A stretch of DNA of 64,000 nucleotides. It comes from Ornithinibacillus contaminans. Its GTDB lineage: Bacteria > Bacillota > Bacilli > Bacillales > Amphibacillaceae. Every line of letters starts with the position of its first letter. Position 1 is the stretch's first letter. The stretch covers positions 124,001-188,000 of the forward strand of contig NZ_LDPV02000050.1 in the NCBI RefSeq assembly GCF_001038425.2. Reading direction: 5' to 3'. The notes beneath the pieces are model-generated. The model was not told where the DNA came from. It ran no database searches and saw only the letters and a list, made by a program, of their open reading frames with translations. The translations under genes and the position numbers were made by a program. Of the stretch, positions 42,958-51,874 are shown one piece after another.

Positions 42958-43179
42958 CTCATCTCCCCATTCCCTTGATACTTGTTTTCCATTATACAAG
43001 ATTAGCAGATGAAATGGCTTAAAGAACTATCTTCCGTTATAAATCCATAGACCAAATTTCTGTTAGAGATATTCCTCCTCAGAGAGCTGTTAGTAATTTA
43101 AATTACTCTAAAACGTAACTATTAGTTGCTTTGGAACGTAATATATATTATCATACAAAGTAAGGAGGTGAAGAAAATT

Positions 43180-44229
43180 ATGGAAACTATACGGTTGAAT
43201 GTATCGTTATTACGCAGAAGAGTACCAAATTTAACGAGTGCAGCGAAATCAATTGGTTTACGTCCCGCTACCGTTTCAAATCTTTGTACTGGAAAAATCC
43301 CAATTGAACGCGCTGAAGTCAAAACCTTAGTAGCACTTGCAACACTCGCGAAATGTAGTTTGGATGAACTAATTTTAAGAGGGGAGTCTGTGGAAATGAT
43401 TGAAACCAAAATTAAAACAGTTGATTTATTTGCACCTATTTCCAAAGGTGGAACAGTTGGCTTGGTAGCCCGTCCAGGAATGGGGCAACTTGTTTTGTTA
43501 CGTGAATTATTTTATCGATTACAAGATGAAGGCTATTCCATCATTCTATTAAAACCTGAGGGCAATCATCCTGAATTGAATGATTTAACAACATCAGCAT
43601 CCGTCACCGTTGTTGATTCTATCGAAAAAGCGTATGACGAAATTATTAGAGTCGGTGTTGAAAAGGAGATTATCTTTACTGCCGATCGGTCACATGTTTT
43701 AACTGGTGACATATTTGAACTACAAGACCAACTCCAAAACTACGACATAAAATCCATCACGACGTTCTTACTCGACTTAAAAGGTGCCGTAGTAGATGAA
43801 GACTTGCCATATGGCCCATTAGAAACATTGCTATACTTTGATGCAGACCTCTCAGCAAGACATAGCTTCCCTGCTATCAACCCAATCTTTTCTACTTCTT
43901 CTGTTTTAGAGGGCGCTCACCTAGATCAAAACCATTTATTCACACAGCAACGCGCTAGAAAATTATTACGTCGTTATCGAGAGCTGCGTTCCATTGTAAC
44001 GGTTCGTGGACTGGATAAAATCCCTGAAGCAGATAGAGAGATTTATCATCGTGGGGAACGTTTAGAAGCCTATCTAACCCAACCATTCTTTGTCGCAACG
44101 GAATACTCGGGAATTGAGGGGGAAGCAGTGGATTTAACGACCACTTTACATGATGTACGGAAAATATTAGACGGCGGAGCTGACTCGCTTGATACGAAGG
44201 AATTAACCTATATCGGTAACCTTTCTTAA
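43180..44229 (+). CDS. HTH protein fused to degenerate F1-ATPase beta-like domain
   Basis: 349-residue protein. Residues 1-68 form an XRE-like helix-turn-helix (TSAAKSIGLRPATVSNLCTGK). From residue 73 the sequence follows the F1 ATP synthase beta subunit: MIETKIKTVDLFAPISKGG matches beta's GIKVVDLLAPYAKGG, then a P-loop position ARPGMGQL (97-104) where beta has GGAGVGKT, and a C-terminal part with INPIFSTSS, LLRRYRELRSIVTVRGLDKI, LEAYLTQPFFVATEYSG and VRKILDGGADSL. The Walker Lys and Thr are Gln and Leu, and the catalytic Glu region is lost. Probably a DNA-binding regulator with a non-hydrolysing domain. GGAGGTG precedes ATG 43180. Confidence 0.82.
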   Translation: METIRLNVSLLRRRVPNLTSAAKSIGLRPATVSNLCTGKIPIERAEVKTLVALATLAKCSLDELILRGESVEMIETKIKTVDLFAPISKGGTVGLVARPGMGQLVLLRELFYRLQDEGYSIILLKPEGNHPELNDLTTSASVTVVDSIEKAYDEIIRVGVEKEIIFTADRSHVLTGDIFELQDQLQNYDIKSITTFLLDLKGAVVDEDLPYGPLETLLYFDADLSARHSFPAINPIFSTSSVLEGAHLDQNHLFTQQRARKLLRRYRELRSIVTVRGLDKIPEADREIYHRGERLEAYLTQPFFVATEYSGIEGEAVDLTTTLHDVRKILDGGADSLDTKELTYIGNLS

Positions 44230-44238
44230 TTTTAAGCA

Positions 44239-44265
44239 GGAGGTGTTACATTGCATAACACCTCC
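44239..44265. terminator. Hairpin between convergent genes
   Basis: GGAGGTGTTA / TAACACCTCC perfect stem with 7-base loop. Confidence 0.75.
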
Positions 44266-44933
44266 TACCGTTTAAACGGATTCCTCCACTCCATTAGCGC
44301 CGCATAATTTCGGGATTCCTCATCCTCTAGGTAATTAGCCACAACCCCAACAGGTGTCCTGCCAGCATTCAGTAAAAAGGTAATCACAGGATCCTTTATC
44401 ACTCCATCAACAACAGCAGCAAGGTATTCTTCAGCCGTCATTTCACCTGCATACTTATGAAATCCTGGCATCCTACCGCCGCCAAGCAACCGGTTAAGCC
44501 CTTTTTGAACCACCAGTTCATACATGGATTGCATCAATACTTTCCCCAGTGCAAGCTTCCGAAAAGATGAACGAATACAAATATCAACTACATAGAGCGT
44601 GTTTCCAGCCGGATTATGATTACGAATATAGCCGTTATCCGTAATCTCCTCCCATGTGTGAACTGGATGTGCCGGATCAAAATTTACCATTAAGGCAGTC
44701 ATCGAACCCGCTATAACGCCATCCACTTCCACACATAATGCCCCCTCCGGAAACAAGGTCACATGATTCTCCAATTGCTCCCGATTCCACCAAAGCTCTG
44801 ACGGAAAAGGGGGCGGGAAGCTTTCCATTTGAACCCGAATTAATTCATCGAAGTCTGCCCGCTGATAATTCCGTACCACCGCTTGAACAAAGCCATCATT
44901 ACTTTTTAAATATAATTGTTTTTGGTAACCCAT
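44265..44933 (-). CDS. GNAT acetyltransferase (YhcX N-terminal type)
   Basis: 222-residue N-acetyltransferase: VQMESFPPPFP, VEVDGVIAGSMTALM, NTLYVVDICIRSSFRKLALGKVLMQSMYEL (acetyl-CoA binding) and GLNRLLGGGRMPGFHKYAGEMTAEEYL. In several bacteria a domain of this type is fused to a nitrilase in one polypeptide (YhcX-like). Here the nitrilase is the upstream gene, 13 bases away, so the two probably act together. Substrate unknown. The ribosome site GGGG is close to the ATG. Confidence 0.85.
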   Translation of the reverse strand: MGYQKQLYLKSNDGFVQAVVRNYQRADFDELIRVQMESFPPPFPSELWWNREQLENHVTLFPEGALCVEVDGVIAGSMTALMVNFDPAHPVHTWEEITDNGYIRNHNPAGNTLYVVDICIRSSFRKLALGKVLMQSMYELVVQKGLNRLLGGGRMPGFHKYAGEMTAEEYLAAVVDGVIKDPVITFLLNAGRTPVGVVANYLEDEESRNYAALMEWRNPFKR

Positions 44934-44946
44934 CTACCCCATTCCC

Positions 44947-45804
44947 TTACGATTTACTTAAGTCAGGATATAAATCTAACCGTCTATCGTTCCATGTTGT
45001 AACCGAACCCGCTTCCCTTACGTCATATAAAAGGGCTAAATCAAGATCTGCGGTAATCAGCATATCATGGTTAAATTCACCTTCCATTAAAATTCCGTTT
45101 TTCGGAAATGGAATATCATTTGGCGTAATAACAGCAGCCTGCCCATAATTAGCACGCATGAAATCAACATTACGCAATGCCCCAACGGTTCCAGTTGTCA
45201 CGACATAGACTTGATTTTCAATCGTTCGCGCATGACATGTATACCGAACACGATGAAAGCCATGCAAATCATCGGTACAAGACGGAGCAAAAATAACGTC
45301 CGCACCCATTCCGCGCACCATCCGCACGATTTCTGGGAATTCCATATCGTAACACGTTAATAGCGCAATTTTTCCCTTTACCGTTTCAAATATTTGAATC
45401 GATTCACCCGGTGTAATATTCCAATCCTTTTTCTCAGTTGGTGTCATGTGTAGCTTCGCCTGTTCCGCCACACTTCCATCTGGGTAAAATAAATGGGCCG
45501 TGTTATATAGGTTGTCCCCTTTTCTTACCACATGTGTCCCACCAATTAGATGCATACCGGTTTCCTTCGCTAATCCAGAAAACAGGTCTATATATTGATC
45601 CGTAAACGCTGGCAGCTCATCTACACGATTGATCGTGCTACCTGTCATCGACAAAAGCTGTGTGGTGAAATACTCAGGAAAAAGCACGAATTCCGAATCG
45701 TACTCCGCTGCGGTTCGTACATAATGCGTCACCTGTGCGGCAAAATCATCAAAGCTATTAATGGTCTCTAACTGATATTGAACTGCTGATACACGTAATT
45801 TCAT
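44947..45804 (-). CDS. Carbon-nitrogen hydrolase (nitrilase superfamily)
   Basis: 285-residue amidase with the nitrilase triad in place: Glu in FVLFPEYFTTQL, Lys in EQAKLHMTPTEKKDW and Cys in IALLTCYDMEFPEIVR. HARTIENQVYVVTTGTVG is also typical. It should hydrolyse an amide in the cytoplasm. AAGGAG lies 11 bases before the ATG. Forms an operon with the GNAT gene; in YhcX-like proteins the two activities are fused. Confidence 0.9.
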   Translation of the reverse strand: MKLRVSAVQYQLETINSFDDFAAQVTHYVRTAAEYDSEFVLFPEYFTTQLLSMTGSTINRVDELPAFTDQYIDLFSGLAKETGMHLIGGTHVVRKGDNLYNTAHLFYPDGSVAEQAKLHMTPTEKKDWNITPGESIQIFETVKGKIALLTCYDMEFPEIVRMVRGMGADVIFAPSCTDDLHGFHRVRYTCHARTIENQVYVVTTGTVGALRNVDFMRANYGQAAVITPNDIPFPKNGILMEGEFNHDMLITADLDLALLYDVREAGSVTTWNDRRLDLYPDLSKS

Positions 45805-45948
45805 CTATGAAAAACTCCTTTTACTCGTAAAATTCATCTATTCTACAAGTACTATATGGTATTACCACCAACAATTCAACCTAATATTTCTTGATTTCAA
45901 GCTACCACGCAAAACACTGCCAGCATTTTAAGAAAAGCTGTGAGACCA

Positions 45949-45986
45949 AATAAATCCCCCTATACCAAGCAAATGGAATAGAGGGA
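45949..45986 (-). terminator. Terminator of nhaC-type gene
   Basis: TCCCTCTAT-TCCA / TGG-TATAGGGGGA stem followed by TTTATTT on the minus strand. Confidence 0.8.
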
Positions 45987-46000
45987 CCTATCTGGTATGC

Positions 46001-47416
46001 TTATACTACTTCACTAAAGTCCTCATCTCCTGTTTCGTCCATTTCCTTCATCGCAATCCCTGTAATTCCATAGAATAGGGTAACAATCGGTGTTAACATC
46101 GCTAAGAAACTAAACGGCAAATAAACTAATGAGGAGGAAACGCCAAGTGTCGCTGCCGTAAATAGGCCACTGGCTGTCCACGGAATAATTGGCGCACTCT
46201 GTGTCGCCGTATCCTCTAGCACCCTCGATAAATTTTCCGGATTCAAATTAAACCGTTCATAGAGTGGTTTCATAATTGTACTCGTCATAACAGCTGCGAA
46301 TGAAAAGGAACCACCAATCCCTAAGGAAATATAGGAGGCGATCATCGATACAAAGACAAGCATCCCCCTACTTTTAATTCTGGCTGTGACGGACAGGATA
46401 ATTGACTCCAAGATGCCTGATTTGTGAAGCAAACCACCAAGTCCTAGTGCAAATAAGAATAACGCAACGAGCGGTAGCATGCTCAGAAAGCCACCACGCT
46501 GCAATAACGTATTGACACTCTCAATAGTTGATTCCACATAATAACCATCATAAAAAATGGAAAATACCTCGTTGATGGTGACACCCTGGTACACCACCGC
46601 AACGACAGCACCTGCCAGAGCCCCAATAAAGATGGAGGTAATCGCGGGCTTTTTCGTAATCAGTAACACAAACAAAATAACGACCGGCAGTAATGGAATA
46701 ATCCCGAGATTGAAGTTATTGGCCAAATAGCTCGTCAACTCATTAACTTCCCCGGAATTAACAGTTCCTCCACCATAATTTAACCCGATTATCGTAAAAA
46801 TTATCGCTGTTATCGCGTATGCCGGAACCGTTGTCCAAAGCATATGCTTAATGTGTGTGATGAGGTCGGTTCCTACCACTGCAGCAGCCAGGTTGGTTGT
46901 ATCGGATAATGGTGATAATTTATCGCCAAAATAACTTCCGGCAACAATCGCACCAGCAGTCATCGCGACAGGAATACCCAAGCTATGACCAACACCAATC
47001 ATAGCAATACCTGCCGTTCCAAGTGTTGCCCATGATGAACCGGTGGCCAAGGAAACTAGTGAACAAAACAATAAAGTAGTGACGAGAAAAAATTGAGGTG
47101 AAATGGATTGAATTCCATAGTAGATTAAGGTCGGAACAGTACCTGAGGATATCCATGAGCCAATCAATATACCGACAGTTAGCAGGATAATTGATGGCTG
47201 CAGCGCAGGAAGCATTGCTGAAAAAACACTTTTTTCCACCTGCTTATACGTAAATCCAAGACGCATGACGAACGGTATAATCGCTAATAAGGCTAGGAAC
47301 ATCATTAATTGAATCGTTGCACCAAAGGCTAATGTTCCAATAGCAATAATCGCAATTACCATTGTTAGTATCGAAATCGAATAAACCAATGTTGGCTTTT
47401 TTCTATCGCTATCCAT
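46001..47416 (-). CDS. nhaC: NhaC-family Na+/H+ antiporter
   Basis: 471-residue membrane protein with about eleven hydrophobic segments. NhaC family words: SCxTGSSWATLGTAG-like LATGSSWATLGTAGIAMIG, AGAIVAGSYFGDKLSPLSDTTNLAAAV and DTATQSAPIIPWTASGLF. Members exchange Na+ for H+, or malate/lactate with Na+ (MleN). The substrate cannot be settled. ATG 47416 has AAAGGAG upstream. Such antiporters are common in halotolerant Bacillaceae. Monocistronic. Confidence 0.9.
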   Translation of the reverse strand: MDSDRKKPTLVYSISILTMVIAIIAIGTLAFGATIQLMMFLALLAIIPFVMRLGFTYKQVEKSVFSAMLPALQPSIILLTVGILIGSWISSGTVPTLIYYGIQSISPQFFLVTTLLFCSLVSLATGSSWATLGTAGIAMIGVGHSLGIPVAMTAGAIVAGSYFGDKLSPLSDTTNLAAAVVGTDLITHIKHMLWTTVPAYAITAIIFTIIGLNYGGGTVNSGEVNELTSYLANNFNLGIIPLLPVVILFVLLITKKPAITSIFIGALAGAVVAVVYQGVTINEVFSIFYDGYYVESTIESVNTLLQRGGFLSMLPLVALFLFALGLGGLLHKSGILESIILSVTARIKSRGMLVFVSMIASYISLGIGGSFSFAAVMTSTIMKPLYERFNLNPENLSRVLEDTATQSAPIIPWTASGLFTAATLGVSSSLVYLPFSFLAMLTPIVTLFYGITGIAMKEMDETGDEDFSEVV

Positions 47417-47620
47417 CAAAACACTCCTTTTGTATTGTTATATGGTATGCACATTAGCTCAGAAAGTTAAAACGTATACTTCAATTATATACAATTTTTA
47501 GATAATTTCAAAATCTATTTTTCATGCTTATGTTAGAAAATAGCAATACCTGCAACCATTCTATTGATTTAGTGCCCTATCTCCTATGATTTAAGCCAAT
47601 AGCTCGAAAATGCTCGGAAA

Positions 47621-47660
47621 TACAAAAAAAACGAATCAGCTAAGGTCAGATGATTCGTTT
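47621..47660 (-). terminator. Terminator of the TerC-family gene
   Basis: AAACGAATCA / TGATTCGTTT stem with T-run on the minus strand. Confidence 0.88.
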
Positions 47661-47673
47661 CTATTCCATACTT

Positions 47674-48324
47674 TTATCGATACTTCCGGTGGAAAGCCCC
47701 AACAGAGAGCGTGATAAATACAATACCGATTAGCATTACCATTTCAATCGTAGCATTTATACGAATATAATCGTGTAGCACTTCTTCCTTCAGCATCATT
47801 TCACCAGCTGTCCAAGCAAGCAGTGCTGCCCCGAAATAAACGACACCGGAATACTTTTCCATCAGTCGCAGGATAAATTGACTTGCGTATAACATAATCG
47901 GAATGCTTAAGATAATGCCGATGATAACGAGCACCATATTATTATTGGCCACCGCAACAATTCCCAGCACATTATCCAAACTCATCAGTAAGTCCGCAAA
48001 AATAATAATAACAATCGCTTCCTGTAAGGAACTTCCGATTTTAATTCGCGTATCCTCTGATTCAACATCAACTAACAATTTATAAGCAACCAGTAAAAGC
48101 AGTAACCCACCGATCAAATGAATGAACGGAAGCTGCATGAGATACATAACAATAACGGTAAAGATTATGCGAAATACAACTGCCCCCATCGTTCCGAAAA
48201 ATATTGCCTTCTTTTTTAAATCATCCCTCAAATTACGACTCGCCATCGCAATCACAACCGCATTATCACCACTTAAAACTAAATTTATCATTAATATTTT
48301 CGCTAATGGCTCCAGTATTTCCAA
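47674..48324 (-). CDS. TerC-family membrane protein (YjbE type)
   Basis: 216-residue integral membrane protein. The TerC signature is MINLVLSGDNAVVIAMASRNL near the start and FADLLMSLDNVLGIVAVANNN in the middle, each with the conserved Asp-Asn pair. Bacillary relatives export manganese, some assisting metalation of secreted enzymes. TTG 48324 is chosen: a run of seven G lies 6 bases upstream and the length agrees with YjbE. No manganese riboswitch is seen upstream. Confidence 0.88.
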   Translation of the reverse strand: MEILEPLAKILMINLVLSGDNAVVIAMASRNLRDDLKKKAIFFGTMGAVVFRIIFTVIVMYLMQLPFIHLIGGLLLLLVAYKLLVDVESEDTRIKIGSSLQEAIVIIIFADLLMSLDNVLGIVAVANNNMVLVIIGIILSIPIMLYASQFILRLMEKYSGVVYFGAALLAWTAGEMMLKEEVLHDYIRINATIEMVMLIGIVFITLSVGAFHRKYR

Positions 48325-48572
48325 TGATGACCCCCCCAACAAATTAACAACCACACCTTGTCCATTACCCTTTTACTAATCTAAATGTATGTAAAACACC
48401 CTAGGCACATTACAATTTTATTTGCACCAACCAATCAATTCTTTTAGCCCAGATAACAACAAAAGGATGATTTTTACCCCAATTTCCTTTATGATGGATA
48501 GAAACGTTCTAACGAATCATCGTATTTCGGTTATTCGTGTACTACTATTTTGCAAGGGAGTTCCATAACATC

Positions 48573-49958
48573 GTGAATAGATTACGCAAAAAAAACATCC
48601 AAGATTTACTCAATCACCAGAAAGGAGTGCCGTTCAACCGAACACTAGGCGCCTTTGATTTAATTCTACTCGGGGTTGGTGCCATCATTGGTACTGGCAT
48701 TTTCATCCTACCTGGCACAGTTGCTGCTCTTCATTCTGGTCCAGCTATCATTTTTTCATTTATTATTGCTGCAATTGTTTGTGCCTTTGCCGCGATGTGT
48801 TATTCTGAATTCGCATCATCCATCCCAGTAACCGGTAGTGCTTATACGTATGGTTATGTGGTGTTCGGCGAGGTTATCGCCTGGTTTGTTGCGTGGGCAC
48901 TATTATTAGAATATGGATTAGCAGGGGCATCCGTTGCAACTGGTTGGTCCTCGTACTTCGTTTCCCTATTAGAGGGCTTTAACATCATTATTCCGAAAGC
49001 CATTTCTGGTTCTTTTAATCCCGCTGACGGCACCTATATCAATTTACCCGCCGTCTTAATCGTACTTGCGATTGCCTTTTTACTAACCTTTGGGGTGCAG
49101 GCATCGGCAAGATTTAATAAAATCATGGTATTTGTTAAAGTAGGCGTTATTCTGTTATTTATTGCGGTTGGTGTTTTCTATGTGCAACCGGAAAATTGGC
49201 AACCGTTTATGCCATTTGGTGTGGATGGAATTTTAACTGGGGCAGCATTAGTATTCTTTGCGTATCTTGGCTTTGACGCCGTATCTGCTGCAGCTGAAGA
49301 GGTAAAAAACCCACAACGAAACATGCCAATTGGAATTATTGGATCGTTATTCGTTTGTACGTTATTGTATGTGGCAGTATCCCTCGTCCTCACTGGTATG
49401 ATTCCGTTCACCGAACTAAATGTCAGTAATCCGGTGAGCTTTGCCATCCAGTTCGTCCACCAAGATTGGATTGCTGGCTTGATTTCCTTAGGTGCGATCG
49501 TCGGCATGATGACCGTCATCCTTGTATTGTTATATGGTGGCACTAGAATACTGTATGCCCTTGGTCGTGACGGATTATTGCCAAAGCGCATGGCATCACT
49601 AAGCAAAGGAAGACAAACCCCTGTTGTGAGCACATGGATTTTTGCGATTCTAATCGCGTTTTGTGCTGGAGTGGTTCCATTAGCCAAATTAGCGGAGCTA
49701 GTTAACTTAGGGACCTTACTAGCATTTGCTATTGTATCTGCTGGTGTGATCTTCTTGCGGAAGGATTCACGTTTACAGACGACTGGATTTAAAGTACCCT
49801 TCTTTCCTGTGATTCCAATCATGTCGGTGTTATTCTGCTTGTTCTTAATCCTGCAGCTATCCACTGATACTTGGATTGCGTCTGCGATTTGGTTTGCCGT
49901 TGGATTAGTCATGTATCTTAGCTACGGAAGACGTCATAGTTTAATTAAAAATGATTAA
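48573..49958 (+). CDS. APC-family amino-acid permease (YfnA-like)
   Basis: 461-residue transporter with twelve or more hydrophobic segments. The cationic amino-acid transporter pattern is clear: LGVGAIIGTGIFILPG in helix 1, FAYLGFDAVSAAAEEVKNPQRNMPIGI in helix 6 and ALGRDGLLPKRMASLSKGRQTPV. Probably imports a neutral or cationic amino acid by proton symport. GTG 48573 gives MNRLRKKNIQDLL; GGGAG is 12 bases upstream, a long spacing, so the exact start is uncertain. Ends with a terminator. Confidence 0.9.
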   Translation: MNRLRKKNIQDLLNHQKGVPFNRTLGAFDLILLGVGAIIGTGIFILPGTVAALHSGPAIIFSFIIAAIVCAFAAMCYSEFASSIPVTGSAYTYGYVVFGEVIAWFVAWALLLEYGLAGASVATGWSSYFVSLLEGFNIIIPKAISGSFNPADGTYINLPAVLIVLAIAFLLTFGVQASARFNKIMVFVKVGVILLFIAVGVFYVQPENWQPFMPFGVDGILTGAALVFFAYLGFDAVSAAAEEVKNPQRNMPIGIIGSLFVCTLLYVAVSLVLTGMIPFTELNVSNPVSFAIQFVHQDWIAGLISLGAIVGMMTVILVLLYGGTRILYALGRDGLLPKRMASLSKGRQTPVVSTWIFAILIAFCAGVVPLAKLAELVNLGTLLAFAIVSAGVIFLRKDSRLQTTGFKVPFFPVIPIMSVLFCLFLILQLSTDTWIASAIWFAVGLVMYLSYGRRHSLIKND

Positions 49959-49967
49959 AACACAAAT

Positions 49968-50004
49968 AAGGCTCCGTCCTACTAATAGGAACTGGAGCCT
50001 TTTA
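49968..50004. terminator. Bidirectional terminator between permease and Bce-type operon
   Basis: AAGGCTCC / GGAGCCTT stem with TTTT on the plus side; convergent genes. Confidence 0.82.
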
Positions 50005-50005
50005 A

Positions 50006-51874
50006 TTATCCGATAACAGCTTTCACTTGTTTCGTGTAGAAATACCGGACGATGAAAAAGTATACAATTTGAATCACTAAGAAAATACTGAGTACTATTA
50101 CCGATTCTGTGACCAGATTATAATCAAATAACCGAGATAACGATGTCAATGCAACAGCACCGTGAATAAGTGCAACGATGATTGGTGCAAAGAATAATAA
50201 GAATGTTTGTCTTGTTAGTACTTTCGTTAATTCTTTATCCGTTAAGCCTAACTTGGATATGCCTTTGAACTTCTGCTTATCCTCGTCTAAATCCGTGTAT
50301 AGTCGGAAGTAAAGGAAGCTTCCAGCCGAGACGAAAAAGACAATTCCTATAAATAATCCAACAAACAAGACCGGTCCATAATATTTATTAATCTCATAAA
50401 CCTGATATTCCCCTGATAAAAACTCATATGGCGATAGCTGTTCTGATAACGTTTCAGCTGCAGCTAATACATGCTCCTCCCCATCTGTTGCTTGCCACGC
50501 ATAAAAGCTCTCTTCTCTTTCTGGAGTAGATAGCTTTTCGTAATCTGCATTAGAGACTAGGAAATAGGAATCTGTAGCAGGAAGTGCACGTGCATACACA
50601 ACTTCCTCCTCTGGCTTCAGCTCAACACCATTCGCTAACGGAATCGTTTGTTCCATTAACTCTTCTGTTTGATTAAACGGAACACCATCAAACTCTACTA
50701 CTTTCATCTGCCCATCCTGAACGTCTACCTGATCCTCGCCAATTAACGCTGCAAAACGGTTGAAATCTGACTCCCGCGCAATCACAACAGTATCTACCCC
50801 ATAATCATAATAGCGCAGAACCACATGCTCCATTGTTGCTGGAATATTTTCTGCCTGTAATGTTTCATTGATTAAGGCAACATCTTGCTCTTCACCCTCA
50901 TCCACAGCGGTATAGGTAAAGGTATTCGGATTGGTAATCTTCATCCCTGCGGTCAAATACGATTGAAATCCAAACAGTGTCCCAATCGCACTAAAGGCAA
51001 CCGTTGAAATGATGGCAACCATGAAGAATGTCCGCGCATTATCCTTCATCCGAAACGATAAATCAGATAGTAACAGCATGTTCGTCTTCCGCAAAAAAAC
51101 AGAATCGTTCTTCTTTAATTTCCGAATGACATACACACTTAACTGCGTAAATAATAGATAGGTACCGATGGTCACAACGATGACAACTGGTAGTAGTGCA
51201 ACAACGACGGCTAAACCTTTTACGATTAACGCAACCGCATAACCAGCACCCAGCAATAAAATAGCAAGCATTGTTAAAAAGATATTTGCTTTTGGCTCGC
51301 CTTTAGACTTCTTGCTCCCTTTTATTAGATCGATTAGCTTCCTGCTCCTAAGAACATAAGAGACAAATAAGGAAATAATGAAAAACAACACCATAAACGC
51401 AGTAAACGTCAGTAGGATTGCTTCAAACGGAATGTAAAAATTAAGGGAACCTTCCAGAACCAATACATTTTCAGCCAGTAATAAGATCCCTTTTGAAAAT
51501 ACTAATCCAATTAAGATTCCGCCCACCGTCGCAAAGAACCCAATTAACATATTCTCTAAAAATACCATCAATCGAATTTGTTTCATCGACATACCGTGCA
51601 TCATCAACAATCCAAATTCTTTTTTTCGAGATTGTAAAAACGAACTCATCGAATAGAGGACAAAGAAGAAGGAAAAGACATAAATAATTCCTGCCGAAAC
51701 ATTCATTCCTTTTTGGACACTACTATTCATCTCCTCACCACTTAACACAGGGTGAAAAGCGAAGATCGCAAAGGTAAAAAACACCATCACCGTGAACATG
51801 CTACTTAGAAAATAAGCAGCATACAATCGCTTATTTCGAAGGACGTTATTAAACGCGAACTGACGAAAGGTCAT
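50006..51874 (-). CDS. BceB-type ABC transporter permease
   Basis: 622-residue FtsX-domain permease of the peptide-antibiotic resistance type: N-terminal four helices, a long extracytoplasmic domain of about 200 residues (roughly 320-510) between later helices, and a final FtsX segment. The opening MTFRQFAFNNVLRNKRLYAAYFLSS is typical of BceB/YtsD/YxdM. With the adjacent ATPase it removes or detoxifies cell-wall antibiotics and serves as the sensor for the kinase. GGGAGGGG precedes ATG 51874, which lies 26 bases inside the ATPase gene. Confidence 0.92.
   Translation of the reverse strand: MTFRQFAFNNVLRNKRLYAAYFLSSMFTVMVFFTFAIFAFHPVLSGEEMNSSVQKGMNVSAGIIYVFSFFFVLYSMSSFLQSRKKEFGLLMMHGMSMKQIRLMVFLENMLIGFFATVGGILIGLVFSKGILLLAENVLVLEGSLNFYIPFEAILLTFTAFMVLFFIISLFVSYVLRSRKLIDLIKGSKKSKGEPKANIFLTMLAILLLGAGYAVALIVKGLAVVVALLPVVIVVTIGTYLLFTQLSVYVIRKLKKNDSVFLRKTNMLLLSDLSFRMKDNARTFFMVAIISTVAFSAIGTLFGFQSYLTAGMKITNPNTFTYTAVDEGEEQDVALINETLQAENIPATMEHVVLRYYDYGVDTVVIARESDFNRFAALIGEDQVDVQDGQMKVVEFDGVPFNQTEELMEQTIPLANGVELKPEEEVVYARALPATDSYFLVSNADYEKLSTPEREESFYAWQATDGEEHVLAAAETLSEQLSPYEFLSGEYQVYEINKYYGPVLFVGLFIGIVFFVSAGSFLYFRLYTDLDEDKQKFKGISKLGLTDKELTKVLTRQTFLLFFAPIIVALIHGAVALTSLSRLFDYNLVTESVIVLSIFLVIQIVYFFIVRYFYTKQVKAVIG

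Noticed and set aside
46001-47416. Assignment as malate/lactate antiporter MleN
   Set aside because: NhaC and MleN share the same motifs; nothing in the sequence or neighbours decides the substrate.
47417-48572. Manganese (yybP-ykoY) riboswitch expected near a TerC-family gene
   Set aside because: Region upstream of 48324 shows none of the conserved loop sequences of that riboswitch.
49178-49912. 244-residue open frame antisense to the amino-acid permease
   Set aside because: Shadow of the permease gene; Thr/Asn/Pro-rich product with no domain and no ribosome site.
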